A stretch of 64,000 bases of DNA from Mytilus californianus. Lineage: Eukaryota > Mollusca > Bivalvia > Mytilida > Mytilidae. Positions 11,018-23,194 of this stretch are shown here, one piece after another. How positions within the stretch are numbered: position 1 is the stretch's first letter; the number at the start of each line of letters is the position of its first letter. The notes under the pieces are model-generated. The model did no database searches and had not been told where the DNA came from. It saw only the letters and a program-made list of their open reading frames with translations. The position numbers were made by a program, and so were the translations under genes. Location: assembly GCF_021869535.1 (NCBI RefSeq), contig NW_026262712.1, forward strand, positions 103,792,140-103,856,139, given 5' to 3'.

Positions 11018-12953
11018 TTTTTATACGACCGCAAAAATTAAAAATGTTTTGGTCGTATATTGGTATGACGTTGGCGTCGTCGTCGTCCGGCGTCGTCCGA
11101 AGACACATTGGTTTTCGCACTCTAACTTTAGTTTAAGTGAATGGATCTCCATGAAATTTTACCATAAGGTTCAATACCACGAAAGGAAGGTTGGGATTGA
11201 TTTTGGGGGTTATGGTACCAACAGTTAAGGAATTAGGGGCCAAAAAGGGGCCAAAAATAAGCTTTTTGTAACTTCCAGACAATAACTTGTGTGTAAGTGT
11301 ATGGATCTCTCTGACATTGTACCACAAGGTTCCATATCACAAAGGAAAGGCTGTAATTGATTTTGGGGGTAATTGCCTCAAAATTTTAGGAATTAGGGGC
11401 CAAAAAAGGGGCAAAAAACAAGCATTTTTCTAGTTTCATGACAATAACTTGTGTGTAAGTGTTTGGATATTTCTGAAATTGTACTACAAGGTTCCATATC
11501 ACAAAGGGAAAGCTGGAATTGAGTTTGGGGGTAATTGCCCGAAACGTTTAGGAATTGGGGGCCAAAAAGGGGCCAAAAATAAGCATTTTTCTAGTTTCCA
11601 GACAATAACTTGTGTTCAAGTGTATGGATCTCTCTGAAATTGTACTGCAAGGTACCATACAACAAAGGGAAGGCTGGGATTGAGTTTGGGGGTGATGAAT
11701 CATAAGGGGGTTCAAAAAATTTGGGGGGGGGGGATTTTTTTTTACTTTTTTTTTCTTTTTTTACTTTTTTTTTTCTTTTAAAATTTTCCATTTTAAGTTG
11801 GTTATTTCTGATTAATATTTAAAAGCAAATAATAATGATATGGTAGGAGATACACACCAAACAGGATGTGTAAATTATTATATAATAAGTATTGTGCAAT
11901 AGCAAGAAATTTTCAATTGCACAGTATTGCACAATAGCAAGAAATCTTCAATTGCACAGTATTGCGCAATAGCAAGAAATCTTCAATTGCACAGTATTGC
12001 GCAATAGCAAGAAATATCCAATAGCCCAATATTGCGCAATAGCAAGAAATTGTCAATTGTACAGTATTGCGCAATAGCAAGAAATATTCAATTGCACAGT
12101 ATTGTGCAAAAGAAGGTACTTCGTATAAATTGCTTATTTCTTGATCAATTTCAATGGGGTTTTATTCTTGAATTCTTGGGGTTCTTTAATATGCTGAATC
12201 TAACCGTGTATTAAGTTTTTGGATTTTGGGCCCCGTTTTTAAATTGGTCCACATTGAGGTCCAAAGGGTCCAAAATTTAACTTTGTTTGATTTCATCAAA
12301 AATTGAATTATTGGGGTTCTTTGATATGCCGAATCTAACCGTGTATTTAGATTCTTAATTTTTGGTTCCGTTTTCAAATTGGTCTACATTAAGGTCCAAA
12401 GGGTCCAAAATTAAACTTCGTTTGATTTTAACAAAAATTGAATTTTTAGGGTTCTTTGATATCCTGAATCTAAACATGTATTTAGATTTTTGATTATGGG
12501 CCCAGTTTTCAAGTTGGTCCAAATCGGGATCCAAAATTAAACTTTGTTTGATTTCAACAAAAATTGAATATATGGGGTTCTTTGATATGCTGAATTTAAC
12601 CATGTATTTAGATTTTTGATTTTTGGGCCCCGTTATCAACTTTGTCCACATTGAAGTCAAAAGGGTTCAAAATTAAACTTTGTTTGATTTCATCAAAAAT
12701 TGAATTCTTGGGGTTCTTTGATATGCTGAATCTAACCATGTATATTGGACCATAATAGGTGAATGTCCAATTTAAAATTTTTAAGTTCTTAGACCACATT
12801 CATTCTGTGTCAGAAACCTATGCTGTGTCAAATATTTAATCACAATCCAAATTCAGAGCTGTATCAAGCTTGAATGTTGTGTCCATACTTGCCCCAACTG
12901 TTCAGGGTTCGACCTCTGCGGTCGTATCAAGCTGCGCCCTGCGGAGCATTTTA
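11018..12953 (+). mobile_element. TATACGACCGC-family element, long form (copy c)
   Basis: It has the same order of parts as copy a: palindromic start, ~150-bp modules, poly-G/poly-T tract near 11725-11780, 35-bp 'caatagcaagaaat' array (about 11895-12110), ~130-bp 'gttctttgatatgc' modules, then GCGGTCGTATCAAGC and the terminal hairpin. It is strikingly similar to copy d, which suggests a recent common source. Confidence 0.75.
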
Positions 12954-13184
12954 TTGCAATTGATATTTGTTTTTTTATTTGTTTTACATGATTTTACTCT
13001 ATTGTTTTCAAGTCCTTTGTTTAATATTATATATTGTATTGCATCATTAAATTGGTATGTATCATTATATGCAGAAAAAGATTGATGATTTATGTACATT
13101 CTTATTGTTAATGTTAATATTTATTAAAATATAGAAAATATTGATAATGTCTTTGAATTTTAATATTAAGATGATGGTATTACA

Positions 13185-13445
13185 TAAGGAAATGTGGTAT
13201 GATTGCCAATGAGACAACTATCCAATTGAGTTCAAGATAATACAATGCAATCAATTGAAAGAAATAGAACAAATTAAATAATAAAAACTAAAGGTAGACG
13301 GTTCTCTCCCTGACAAATGTAAAGGCATACACCACCAGCATGGGGACACATTTTACTGTATCCACCAGAACAAGTAACAAACCCTGCAATCAATAAAAAA
13401 ATAAGGAGATATGTAATGATTACCAATGAGACAACTAATCAAAGT
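13185..13445 (+). mobile_element. R2 repeat fragments ('ggtatgattgccaatgagac')
   Basis: The head motif GTGGTATGATTGCCAATGAG occurs at about 13194 and, in altered form, at about 13410. This is the most frequent short element in the window; full-length relatives are at 59448-59835 and 61105-61490. Confidence 0.6.
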
Positions 13446-13753
13446 GTTTATTTTTACTATAGCAAATACCACAAGACATTAATTTGTTGTTCTGAAAAAT
13501 AAGTAAAAGTTTGTGAAACATAAATCAGATGTTATGCAGATTCAAGAAAGTGGGAATACCGGTACCAGTTACTAGTATCCTAAAGGGAGTATAGATTCAA
13601 AATTTTACTTGAGAACATATTTTCCCATTATATAACTTATTATCATTTTTCCGTTTGAAACTTATTTCAAGTCTTAATTGCTCGTTGCTAGAAATGGCTG
13701 TTTCGGGCACTAACTAAAGGAGATACCGATAAAAGAGTTGCCAACTTTCACAG

Positions 13754-13930
13754 TTGTTCTTGTGTTGTGTTGTTACATCACTATCCCAGGTTAGGAGGAG
13801 GGTTGAGTACCTTCAAACATATCAAACCCTGTCATATTTCGTAGGTGCCTGTCCCAAGCCAGAAACCTGTAATCCAGTGATTATTGTTAGTAGCTGCCTG
13901 CCATATTTGTTTTTTTCGTTCATTTTTGTA
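13754..13930 (-). mobile_element. R2 repeat, 3' half, minus orientation
   Basis: It matches the 3' half of the R2 elements at 59640-59835 and 61280-61480 in reverse. All three copies keep a stretch that translates as (F)LCC(T/V)VT.LSQVR.RV and later CP, shared by nucleotide similarity. I do not treat it as a gene. Confidence 0.6.
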
Positions 13931-14218
13931 GTATTTATCTGGCTGTTGGTTTTTATGCCTCCGCCGTAGCGGAGGGGCATTCAGTTTTGCCCTTGTCCGT
14001 CTTCACGTCCGTCCGTACCTACGTCCCAAAGTTGGTTTCCGTTCTCTAACTTTAGTTTGCCTCAACCAAATGTTATGAAACCTATACACAATGCTTATTA
14101 CAATTAAATACAGATCAAGTTTGAATTTTGGTGGCATCACTTTTACCGTTCTAGAGTTATGCCCCTTTACAAATGGAAAAATTGCTAAATTTTTCGTTTC
14201 TGTTCTCTAACTTCAGTT

Positions 14219-14481
14219 GGGGGCCTCGGTGGCCGAGTGGTCTAAGTAGTTACTACTGTAATCACTAGCCAGTCAACACTGAGGTTGTGAATTCGAACCC
14301 CGCTCGTGCGGGTGCACTCGACTCCAATCTTAATTGACTAGGATTGTCAGTTTTCCTATCGAAGGTCAGTGGTTTTCTCCGGGCACTCCTGCTTCCTCCA
14401 CCAATAAAAACTGGCCGCCACGAAATAGCCCAAAAGCAGTGCTTAAAAGTGGCTTTAAAACACCAAAAATCAAATCAAAAT
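14219..14481 (+). mobile_element. tRNA-derived SINE (family S1) with probable target duplication
   Basis: The head looks like a tRNA gene with an A box TGGCCGAGTGG and a B box-like TTCGAACCC. It is followed by a body with 'ggattgtcagttttcctatc' and 'cttcctccaccaataaaa'. CTAACTTCAGTT precedes it and CTAACTTTAGTTT follows, consistent with a ~12-bp target duplication. A second copy is at 32983-33214. Confidence 0.75.
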
Positions 14482-14670
14482 CTAACTTTAGTTTGTTTCA
14501 ATCAAATGTTATGAAACTTATACACAATGCTTATTACCACAATATACAGATCAAGTTTGAATTTTAGTGCTGTCACTTTACTGTTCTAGAATTATGCCCT
14601 TTGCAAATTGAAAAATTAGCTTGAATTTGCTAAGTTTTTCATTTTTTTTCTGAAAGTATCAATCAAGTAG

Positions 14671-16723
14671 TTTTTATACGACCGCAAAAATTAAAAATTT
14701 TTTGGTCGTATATTGGTATGACGTTGGCGTCGTCGTCGTCGTCGTCGTCGTCGTCTGGCGTCGTCCGGCGTCGTCCGAAGACACATTGGGTTTCGCACTC
14801 TAACTTTAGTTTAAGTGAATGGATCTCCATGAAATTTTACCATAAGGTTCAATACCACGAAAGGAAGGTTGGGATTGATTTTTGGGGTTATGGTACCAAC
14901 AGTTAAGGAATTAGGGGCCAAAAAGGGGCCAAAAATAAGCATTTTTGTAACTTCCAGACAATAACTTGTGTGTAAGTGTATGGATCTCTCTGACATTGTA
15001 CCACAAGGTTCCATATCACAAAGGAAAGGCTGTAATTGATTTTGGGGGTAATTGCCTCAAAATTTTAGGAATTAGGGGCCAAAAAAGGGGCAAAAAACAA
15101 GCATTTTTCTAGTTTCATGACAATAACTTGTGTGTAAGTGTTTGGATATTTCTGAAATTGTACTACAAGGTTCCATATCACAAAGGGAAAGCTGGAATTG
15201 AGTTTGGGGGTAATTGCCCGAAACGTTTAGGAATTGGGGGCCAAAAAGGGGCCAAAAATAAGCATTTTTCTAGTTTCCAGACAATAACTTGTGTTCAAGT
15301 GTATGGATCTCTCTGAAATTGTACTGCAAGGTACCATACCACAAAGGGAAGGCTGGGATTGAGTTTGGGGGTGATGAATCATAAGGGGGTTCAAAAAATT
15401 TGGGGGGGGATTTTTTTTTTCTTTTTTTTTCTTTTTTTCCTTTTTTTTTTCTTTTAAAATTTTCCATTTTAAGTTGGTTATTTCTGATTAATATTTAAAA
15501 GCAAATAATAATGATATGGTAGGAGATACACACCAAACAGGATGTGTAAATTATTATCTAATAAGTATTGTGCAATAGCAAGAAATTTTCAATTGCACAG
15601 TATTGCACAATAGCCAGAAATCTTCAATTGCACAGTATTGCGCAATAGCAAGAAATCTTCAATTGCACAGTATTGCGCAATAGCAAGAAATATTCAATAG
15701 CACAATATTGCGCAATAGCAAGAAATTGTCAATTGTACAGTATTGCGCAATAGCAAGAAATATTCAATTGCACAGTATTGTGCAAAAGAAGATACTTCGT
15801 ATAAATTGCTTATTTCTTGATCAATTTCAATGGGGTTTTATTCTTGAATTCTTGGGGTTCTTTAATATGCTGAATCTAACCGTGTATTAAGTTTTTGGAT
15901 TTTGGGCCCCGTTTTTAAATTGGTCCACATTGAGGTCCAAAGGGTCCAAAATTTAACTTTGTTTGATTTCATCAAAAATTGAATTATTGGGGTTCTTTGA
16001 TATGCTGAATCTAACCGTGTATTTAGATTCTTAATTTTTGGTTCCGTTTTCAAATTGGTCTACATTAAGGTCCAAAGGGTCCAAAATTAAACTTAGTTTG
16101 ATTTTAACAAAAATTGAATTTTTAGGGTTCTTTGATATGCTGAATCTAAACATGTATTTAGATTTTTGATTATGGGCCCAGTTTTCAAGTTGGTCCAAAT
16201 CGGGGTCCAAAATTAAACTTTGTTTGGTTTCAACAAAAATTGAATATATGGGGTTCTTTGATATGCCGAATCTAACCGTGTATTTAGATTCTTAATTTTT
16301 GGTTCCGTTTTCAAATTGGTCTACATTAAGGTCCAAAGGGTCCAAAATTAAACTTAGTTTGATTTTAACAAAAATAGAATTTTTAGGGTTCTTTGATATG
16401 CTGAATCTAAACATGTATTTAGATTTTTGAATATGGGCCCAGTTTTCAAGTTGGTCCAAATCGGGGTCCAAAATTAAACTTTGTTTGATTTCATCAAAAA
16501 TTGAATTCTTGGGGTTCTTTGATATGCTGAATCTAACCATTTATTTAGATTTTGGATATTGGACCATAATAGGTGAATGTCCAATTTAAAATTTTTAAGT
16601 TCTTAGACCACATTCATTCTGTGTCAGAAACCTATGCTTGAATGTTGTGTCCATACTTGCCCCAACTGTTCAGGGTTCGACCTCTGCGGTCGTATCAAGC
16701 TGCGCCCTGCGGAGCATTTTATT
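14671..16723 (+). mobile_element. TATACGACCGC-family element, long form (copy d)
   Basis: It has the same architecture as copies a, c and f. The CGTCGT triplet run after the head is expanded here (14729-14760). A segment of the terminal 'ctgtgtcaaatatttaatcac' block is missing near 16635 relative to the other copies. Confidence 0.75.
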
Positions 16724-16760
16724 AAAATTGGAGTTATCTTCCTTTGTCCATGATTATAGT

Positions 16761-17135
16761 TGAATCAACTACAATCAATGCTTTATACAATGCAATGTTT
16801 AATTTTGCCTTCCACTGATAAATTATTTATAGTGAATATAGCATCTTCTGCATGAAGAAGTAATTTGATAGAATTTAATACAGTACTAGCTGTGTATTGA
16901 TACAAAGGGAGGGAATTCAATTTCTTTTTAGTAATCTAAAGTTGAGGTTTAATCAGGTTTTTCTGCAAACCAATATCCCTAAGCCAATAGCTTGTTTCAA
17001 AATTAGTTAAGACTTTTATAAGCATTTTTTAAATAATGTTGTATGCAAGCATGGGGACACATTCTCCATTTATTTCTTGTTATTTAAAGCAACTTTGTCA
17101 TATTCCAATAACTTAATAGGCTGTATGTGATTTGT
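16761..17135. other. Unassigned AT-rich sequence
   Basis: Nothing recognisable is seen here apart from a short motif 'gcatggggacacatt' at about 17048, also found at 13339. Confidence 0.4.
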
Positions 17136-17499
<364 letters not shown>

Positions 17500-18185
17500 C
17501 TACGCTCGTTGGAAATATTCTTTTGATTAATTAAAAAAACAGATGCATATGTCTCAGAAACGTGTAGTACGCTATTAAAAGCCCGATTATTCGGCTTGTA
17601 TTTTGACGACCATTGTCTGATTATTGAAAATCGGCTATGAACTTGATCTTCTTTCTCATTTGATATGATTATGAAGCAGTCTGTGTCCGCTAAACTACCA
17701 ACAGGATTACAATTCCACCCCATAACTCCCCATGGAGCAAACCTCAAGTAAAAGTTTAAGTCTAAGCACCGTTCGTTCTTTTTATGGAACAAATTTCTTG
17801 ATAACTAAAAACGAATTTCTCTCACATTAATGTTAAACTAAATTTTCTTTTTTTCAAATATTTCAATTTTAACAATTATCTTGTCAAAGAATAATTTTTA
17901 ACTATACAATGTAATATACATTTTGAAGATTTTTACAGGAGTTATCCTTTTCAAGATTTCCACTTCAAGATAACATTTTCAAGATTTCTTCATAGGCGCT
18001 TGGGGGATATATATTTTATATATACATATATAAGTACGTCTAAACAAGTGACAACTCTACGACACGTCACAGATCCATCCATTGGAGCACCAGTGAAGGT
18101 GATACACGGCTGAAAAAAACATATTATATTCATAATTACTCTAAATATCAGCACAACAATGTACAAATTTGCGGAAGCAAATTTT
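17500..18185. other. Unassigned sequence
   Basis: A 96-residue open stretch on the minus strand (17792 back to the microsatellite) is not recognised and has no splice-site support. The remainder is AT-rich without features. Confidence 0.35.
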
Positions 18186-18295
18186 TGTTCTTCCCTCGCC
18201 GGGATTCGAACTCTTGCTATTGGGATATCGAGACAACCGTGACCGCCTGCACTGTGTCCAGCGCTCTAGACCACTCGGTCACCTAGACTTAACTA
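18186..18295 (-). mobile_element. tRNA-like sequence (SINE head or degenerate tRNA)
   Basis: The minus strand reads GGTGACCGAGTGGTCTAGAG, a good A box, and later AGTTCGAATCCCGGC, a good B box, about 60 nt apart. That spacing suits a type II (Leu/Ser-like) tRNA with a long variable arm or a SINE derived from one. The acceptor stem could not be closed convincingly, so a SINE head is favoured. Confidence 0.5.
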
Positions 18296-20101
18296 AAAAA
18301 TTCAGCTTTCGGTGGCCTATTGTTACCTTTCCTCGTCAGTAGAATCCGCTAGTAGAGTTGTAAAACAGTACATGATATATTAGACATGAAGATAATATAT
18401 GTAAACGCCTAAAGAGTGTACAAAACAACACCAATATAGAAAAAAAAGGAAACATTACATGTAACTACTAATATCTATAAATATTTCGGATAACAGATAT
18501 CCTTCATCAGTATGATTATGATGTAAAATGAATCATATCAATCTATTCTGATTTAACTATAACAATCTTCAAATTTATACAATTAAAACCGAACACAACA
18601 ACGCTATATATATTGTGAGTGTTTTCATTTAAAAAAAATGTTAATATTCCATTATATTTTAACTTATTTTCACTTATTTAATGTGTTCTTGCTCTTAGTC
18701 TTATCCATACGAATTTACAATAATGGTAATCCCGTATTTTAAATTTATATATGATGTCCCTCAATTCTTCTTAACGAATACATGCATTAAATATGCAGGG
18801 ATTAAATAACTCCGGGGCTGCTGCATTACGATTTACTGCGTTTTCGTATCTACTCTTTCATCAGCTAAACTGCTGTAGAAAGAAAAAAAATATTTCACTA
18901 CATTGTTACTGCACACACATCAGAAGGATTCATATCGGTATCAACTATTTGCAATTGTAACTAATTGCAGTCTCCGTCTGTTGGTTCAAAGCACAGACAT
19001 TTATTTGTCTCTGAAAAATAAAATTCCTTACATGTCTGTATATGTATCTGTATGCATACGTTGTGTGTTCCAATACTGGCTTTAATACAACGGCCGCCGA
19101 TTTATTGATTTTTTTTAAGCTTTCAACGTTCGGTGCGCGCACTACAGTGTCTTCAAGGTGGTTCGCCTCGATCACTGTTTTCACGAAGAATGAGTTTGAA
19201 TATTGTGGTGTTTTGCTAATTGGAAATTCAAAACACTTTTGTTGTTCTTTACTTGCTTTTCCACAATATGTTTTTTCTGGTATAGTTGTCAAATTTCTTG
19301 GCAGTAATTCTTTTTGGACGTGCTTTTTTTCTTAATTCGTCTGGTTCTATTGCAGGAATGCTCCTCAACCACTTTGTACAGAAAAATTTATACAAGCTTT
19401 TGTCATGAGCGTCTTGTCTGTAGACCTTGAAGTTCAAGTTTGGTGAGCATATTAGAGACGCACCTATCTTCTCTGGATTTGTAGTCTCCTGTTATAAATC
19501 TCGCTGATTTTTGTTGTATCCTTTAAAGCTTGTTGATGTTTGTAGATGTGAACATGGTGAAGGGGTCCCATACTATTGCTCCATACTCCATTGCTGATCT
19601 GATCAGCGAAATATATGCCGTTTTCTTGAATTCTTGTGGGCAATATCTCAAATTCCTTCTCAAAAGCCTAAAGTATTGAGTTAGCATTTTTCACAATCTG
19701 ATTAAAATTCTGATCCAAGTATCATGGGTTATGTTGGACTTGTTGTAGAATGTGTCCGTTTAAACTGTAGAATATTTGGCACTTGTTTTGTATGCTTAAT
19801 AGGATGTAGAATTTCTTCTCGTTGAACCTCATTTCCCACTTTTGGTCTATACTTCTAGGTTCTTGAGATATTCTTAGAACATGTCATGGTCGCGAATAGT
19901 AGAACTTAAGATCTGACTGCGTCTAGGGGTCATTTATATGACAAAGGAAAAGAAACGCTCCTAGGACTGTGCCTTGTGGGACACATCAGTCAACTGTTAT
20001 TCTTCTGGTTGTTCTCCTTCTACTACCACTTTCATTTTTTCTGTTTGTCAAGAAAATATTCAGCCAGTTGTTTATAAGTCCTCTAATTTCGTATTCGCCC
20101 A

Positions 20102-21907
20102 TTTTTAGCTCACCTGGCCCAAAGGGCCAAGTGAGCTTTTCTCATCACTTGGCGTCCGTCGTCCGTCGTCGTCGTCGTCCGTCGTCGTTAACTTTTACAA
20201 AAATCTTCTCCTCTAAAACTACTGGGCCAAATTTGACCAAACTTGGCCACAATCATTATTGGGGTATCTAGTTTAAAAAATGTGTCCGGTGACCCCGCCA
20301 ACCAACCAAGATGGCCGCCATGGCTAAAAATAGAACATAGGGTAAAATGTAGATTTTGGCTTATATCTCTGAAACCAAAGCATTTAGAGCAAATCTGACA
20401 TGAAAATAATTTGTTTAACAGGTCAAGATCTATCTGCCCTGGAATTTTCAGATGAATCGGACAACCCGTTGTTGGGTTGCTGCCCTGAATTGGTAATTTT
20501 AAGGAAATTTTGCAGCTTTTGGTTATTATCTTAAATATTATTATAGATAGAGATAAACTGTAAACAGCAACAATGTTCAGCAAAGTAAGATCTACAAATA
20601 AGTCAACGTGACCAAAATGGTCAGTTGACCCCTTAAGGAGTTATTGCCCTTTATAGTCAATTTTTAACCATTTTTCGTAAATTTTTGTAATCTTTTACAA
20701 AAATCTTCTCCTCTGAAACTACTAAGACAAATTAACCAAACTTGACAACAATCATCATTAGGGTATCTAGTTTAAAAAAAATGTGTCCGATGACCCTGCC
20801 CGTGAACCAAGATGGCCGACATGGCTAAAAAACAGTACATAGGGTAAAATGCAGTTTTTGGCTCATTTCTCTGAAACCAAAGCATTTAGAGCAAATCTGA
20901 CGAATGAAATTGTTCATTAGGTCAAGTTCTATCTGCCCTGAAATTTCCAGACCAATCAGGCAACACGTTGTTGGGTTGCTGCCCCTGAATTGGTAATTTT
21001 AAGAAAATTTTGCAGCTTTTGGTTATTATCTTGAATATTATTATAGATAGAGATAAACTGTAAACAGCAACAATGTTCAGCAGAGTAAGATCTACAAATA
21101 AGTCAACTTGACCAAAATGGTCAGTTGACCCCTTAAGGAGTTATTGCCCTTTATAATCAATTTTTAACCATTTTTCGTAAATTTTTGTAATCTTTTACAA
21201 AAATCTTCTCCTCTGAAACTACTAAGACAAATTAACCAAACTTGACAACAATCATCATTAGGGTATCTAGTTTTAAAAAATGTGTCCGATGACCCTGCCC
21301 GTGAACCAAGATGGCCGACATGGCTAAAAAATAGTACATAGGGTAAAATGCAGTTTTTGGCTCATATCTCTGAAACCAAAGCATTTAGAGCAAATCTGAC
21401 GGGATAAAATTGTTCATAAGGTCAAGATCTATCTGCCCTGAAATTTTCAGACCAATCAGGCAACACGTTGTTGGGTTGCTGCCCCTGAATTGGTAATTTT
21501 AAGAAAATTTTGCAGCTTTTGGTTATTATCTTGAATATTATTATAGATAGAGATAAACTGTAAATAGCAATAATGTACAGCAAAGTAAGATCTACAAATA
21601 AGTCAAACATGACCAAAATGATCAATTGACCCCTTAAGGAGTTATTGCCCTTTATAGTTAATTTTTAACAATTTTCATACATTTTGTAAATTTTTGTAAA
21701 TTTTTTACAAAATATTTTCCACTGTAACTACTGGGCCAAGTTCATTATAGATAGAGATGATTGTAAGCAGCAAGAATGTTCAGTAAAGTAAGATCTACAA
21801 ACACATCACCATCACCAAAACACAATTTTGTCATGAATCCATCTGTGTCCTTTGTTTAATATGCACATAGACCAAGGTGAGCGACACAGGCTCTTTAGAG
21901 CCTCTAG
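20102..21907 (+). mobile_element. GCTCACC-family (Helitron-like) element with 500-bp internal modules
   Basis: It starts TTTTTAGCTCACCTGGCCC and ends AGGTGAGCGACAC followed by a 7-bp-stem hairpin (21888-21903) and CTAG. The phrase 'aaatcttctcctct' recurs at 20201, 20701 and 21201, an exact 500-bp period, so the interior is a three-fold tandem. GCTCACCT near the start and AGGTGAGC near the end are mutual reverse complements. It interrupts the LINE between the 'FDTVSHKKLL' and 'RGLINNWL' blocks. Confidence 0.75.
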
Positions 21908-22196
21908 TTTACAGTAGTTTCTTATGGGATACTGTGTCGAAAGCTTTGAAGAAATATAAGATGGCAATCAGATCAGATTGGAGACCGCCGTCATATGCTT
22001 TCCCAAAGTCGTTTAATGTGACTTGTAATTGTGTTTCGTATGAATAGCCAGATCTGAAACCATGGTTTAATGATGTTAAAACTTCATGCCATTCTAGAAG
22101 TTTCACTAAGTGTCTGCATATAATGTGTTCTAGGATTTTACATGGAACTAATGTTAATGATACAGGTCTGCAATTCTCGGCAGCATTTTCATCTCC

Positions 22197-23194
22197 TTTT
22201 TAGCTCACCTGGCCCAATGGGCCAAGTGAGCTTTTCTCATCACTTGGCGTCCGTCGTCCGTAGTCGTCGTTGACTTTTACAAAAATCTTCTCCTCTGAAA
22301 CTACTGGGCCAAATTTAAGCAAACTTGGCCACAATCATCATTAGGGTATTTTGTTTATAAAACGAGTCCGATGACCCCGCCGGCTAACCGACATGGCCGA
22401 CATGGCTAAAATAGAACATAGGGGTAAAATGCAGTTTTTGGCTTATATCTCTGAAACTAAAGCATTTAGAGCAAATCTGAATGGGATTAAAGTGTTCATC
22501 AGGTTCAGATCTATCTGTCCTTAAATTTTCAGACGAATCAGACAACCCGTTGTTAAGTTGCTCAGTGTCCCTGAATTGGTAGTTTTAAGGAAATTTTGCA
22601 GTTTTTGGTTATTATCTTGAATATAATTATAGATAGAGATAGACTGTAAACAGCAAAGTACGATCTACAAATAAGTCAATATTACCAAAATTGTCAATTG
22701 ACCCCTTAAGGAGTTATTGCCGTTTATGGTCCATTTTTAACAATTTTTCGTAAATTTTTGTAAAAATCTTCTCCACTTAATCAACTGGGCCAAATAGAAT
22801 TAAACTTAGCCACAATTTTCAATAGGGTATCTTGATTGAAAAATGTATCAGATGACCCTGTCCAAAATGGCCGCCATGGCTAAAAATAGAACATAGGGGT
22901 TAACTATAGAAGTCTATGGGAAAATTAAAAAAAAAATAATTTCAAATGGTCACAACTGACTTGAAAACTAATTTAAATAATGATAAGGGTCTTCAGTAAC
23001 TATTGTAAGACTACAATGGGATGACCTGCTTTAAATTTAACTACTGGGCCAAATTAAGCCAAACTTGGCCTCAATCATTATTAAGGTATCTAATACTATT
23101 TATAATGATTTTACAAAAAATGTAACCTTATGTTACATGGTATCCAAAACCACAGTAGATACAGGTGAGCGACACAGGCTCTTGAGAGCCTCTA
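22197..23194 (+). mobile_element. GCTCACC-family (Helitron-like) element
   Basis: It starts TTTTTAGCTCACCTGGCCC and ends CAGGTGAGCGACAC, then hairpin AGGCTCT-tg-AGAGCCT and CTAT. It interrupts the LINE between the 'DWLNANISRVLK' and 'GDENAAENCRPVSL' blocks. It has fewer internal modules than the 20102 copy. Confidence 0.75.

Larger units (their letters stand above)
13950..16760 (+). mobile_element. Hairpin-headed element 'atgcctccgccgtagcggagg', with nested insertions
   Basis: The element starts TTTTTATGCCTCCGCC and has a head hairpin CCTCCGC-cgta-GCGGAGG. It continues through 'ttagtttgcctcaaccaaatg' blocks, is split by a SINE (14219-14480) and by a TATACGACCGC element (14671-16723), and appears to resume with AAAATTGGAGTTATCTTCC after 16723. 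The 3' end is uncertain. No coding content is seen. Confidence 0.5.

Noticed and set aside
14219..14300. Functional tRNA gene
   Set aside because: The A and B boxes are present but the sequence continues into a conserved SINE body and has a second copy with the same body at 32983, so it is a SINE.
21422..21625. Minus frames resembling each other at 20188-20583 and 21422-21625
   Set aside because: They are internal modules of a Helitron-like element, repeated at 500-bp spacing, with no recognisable protein.
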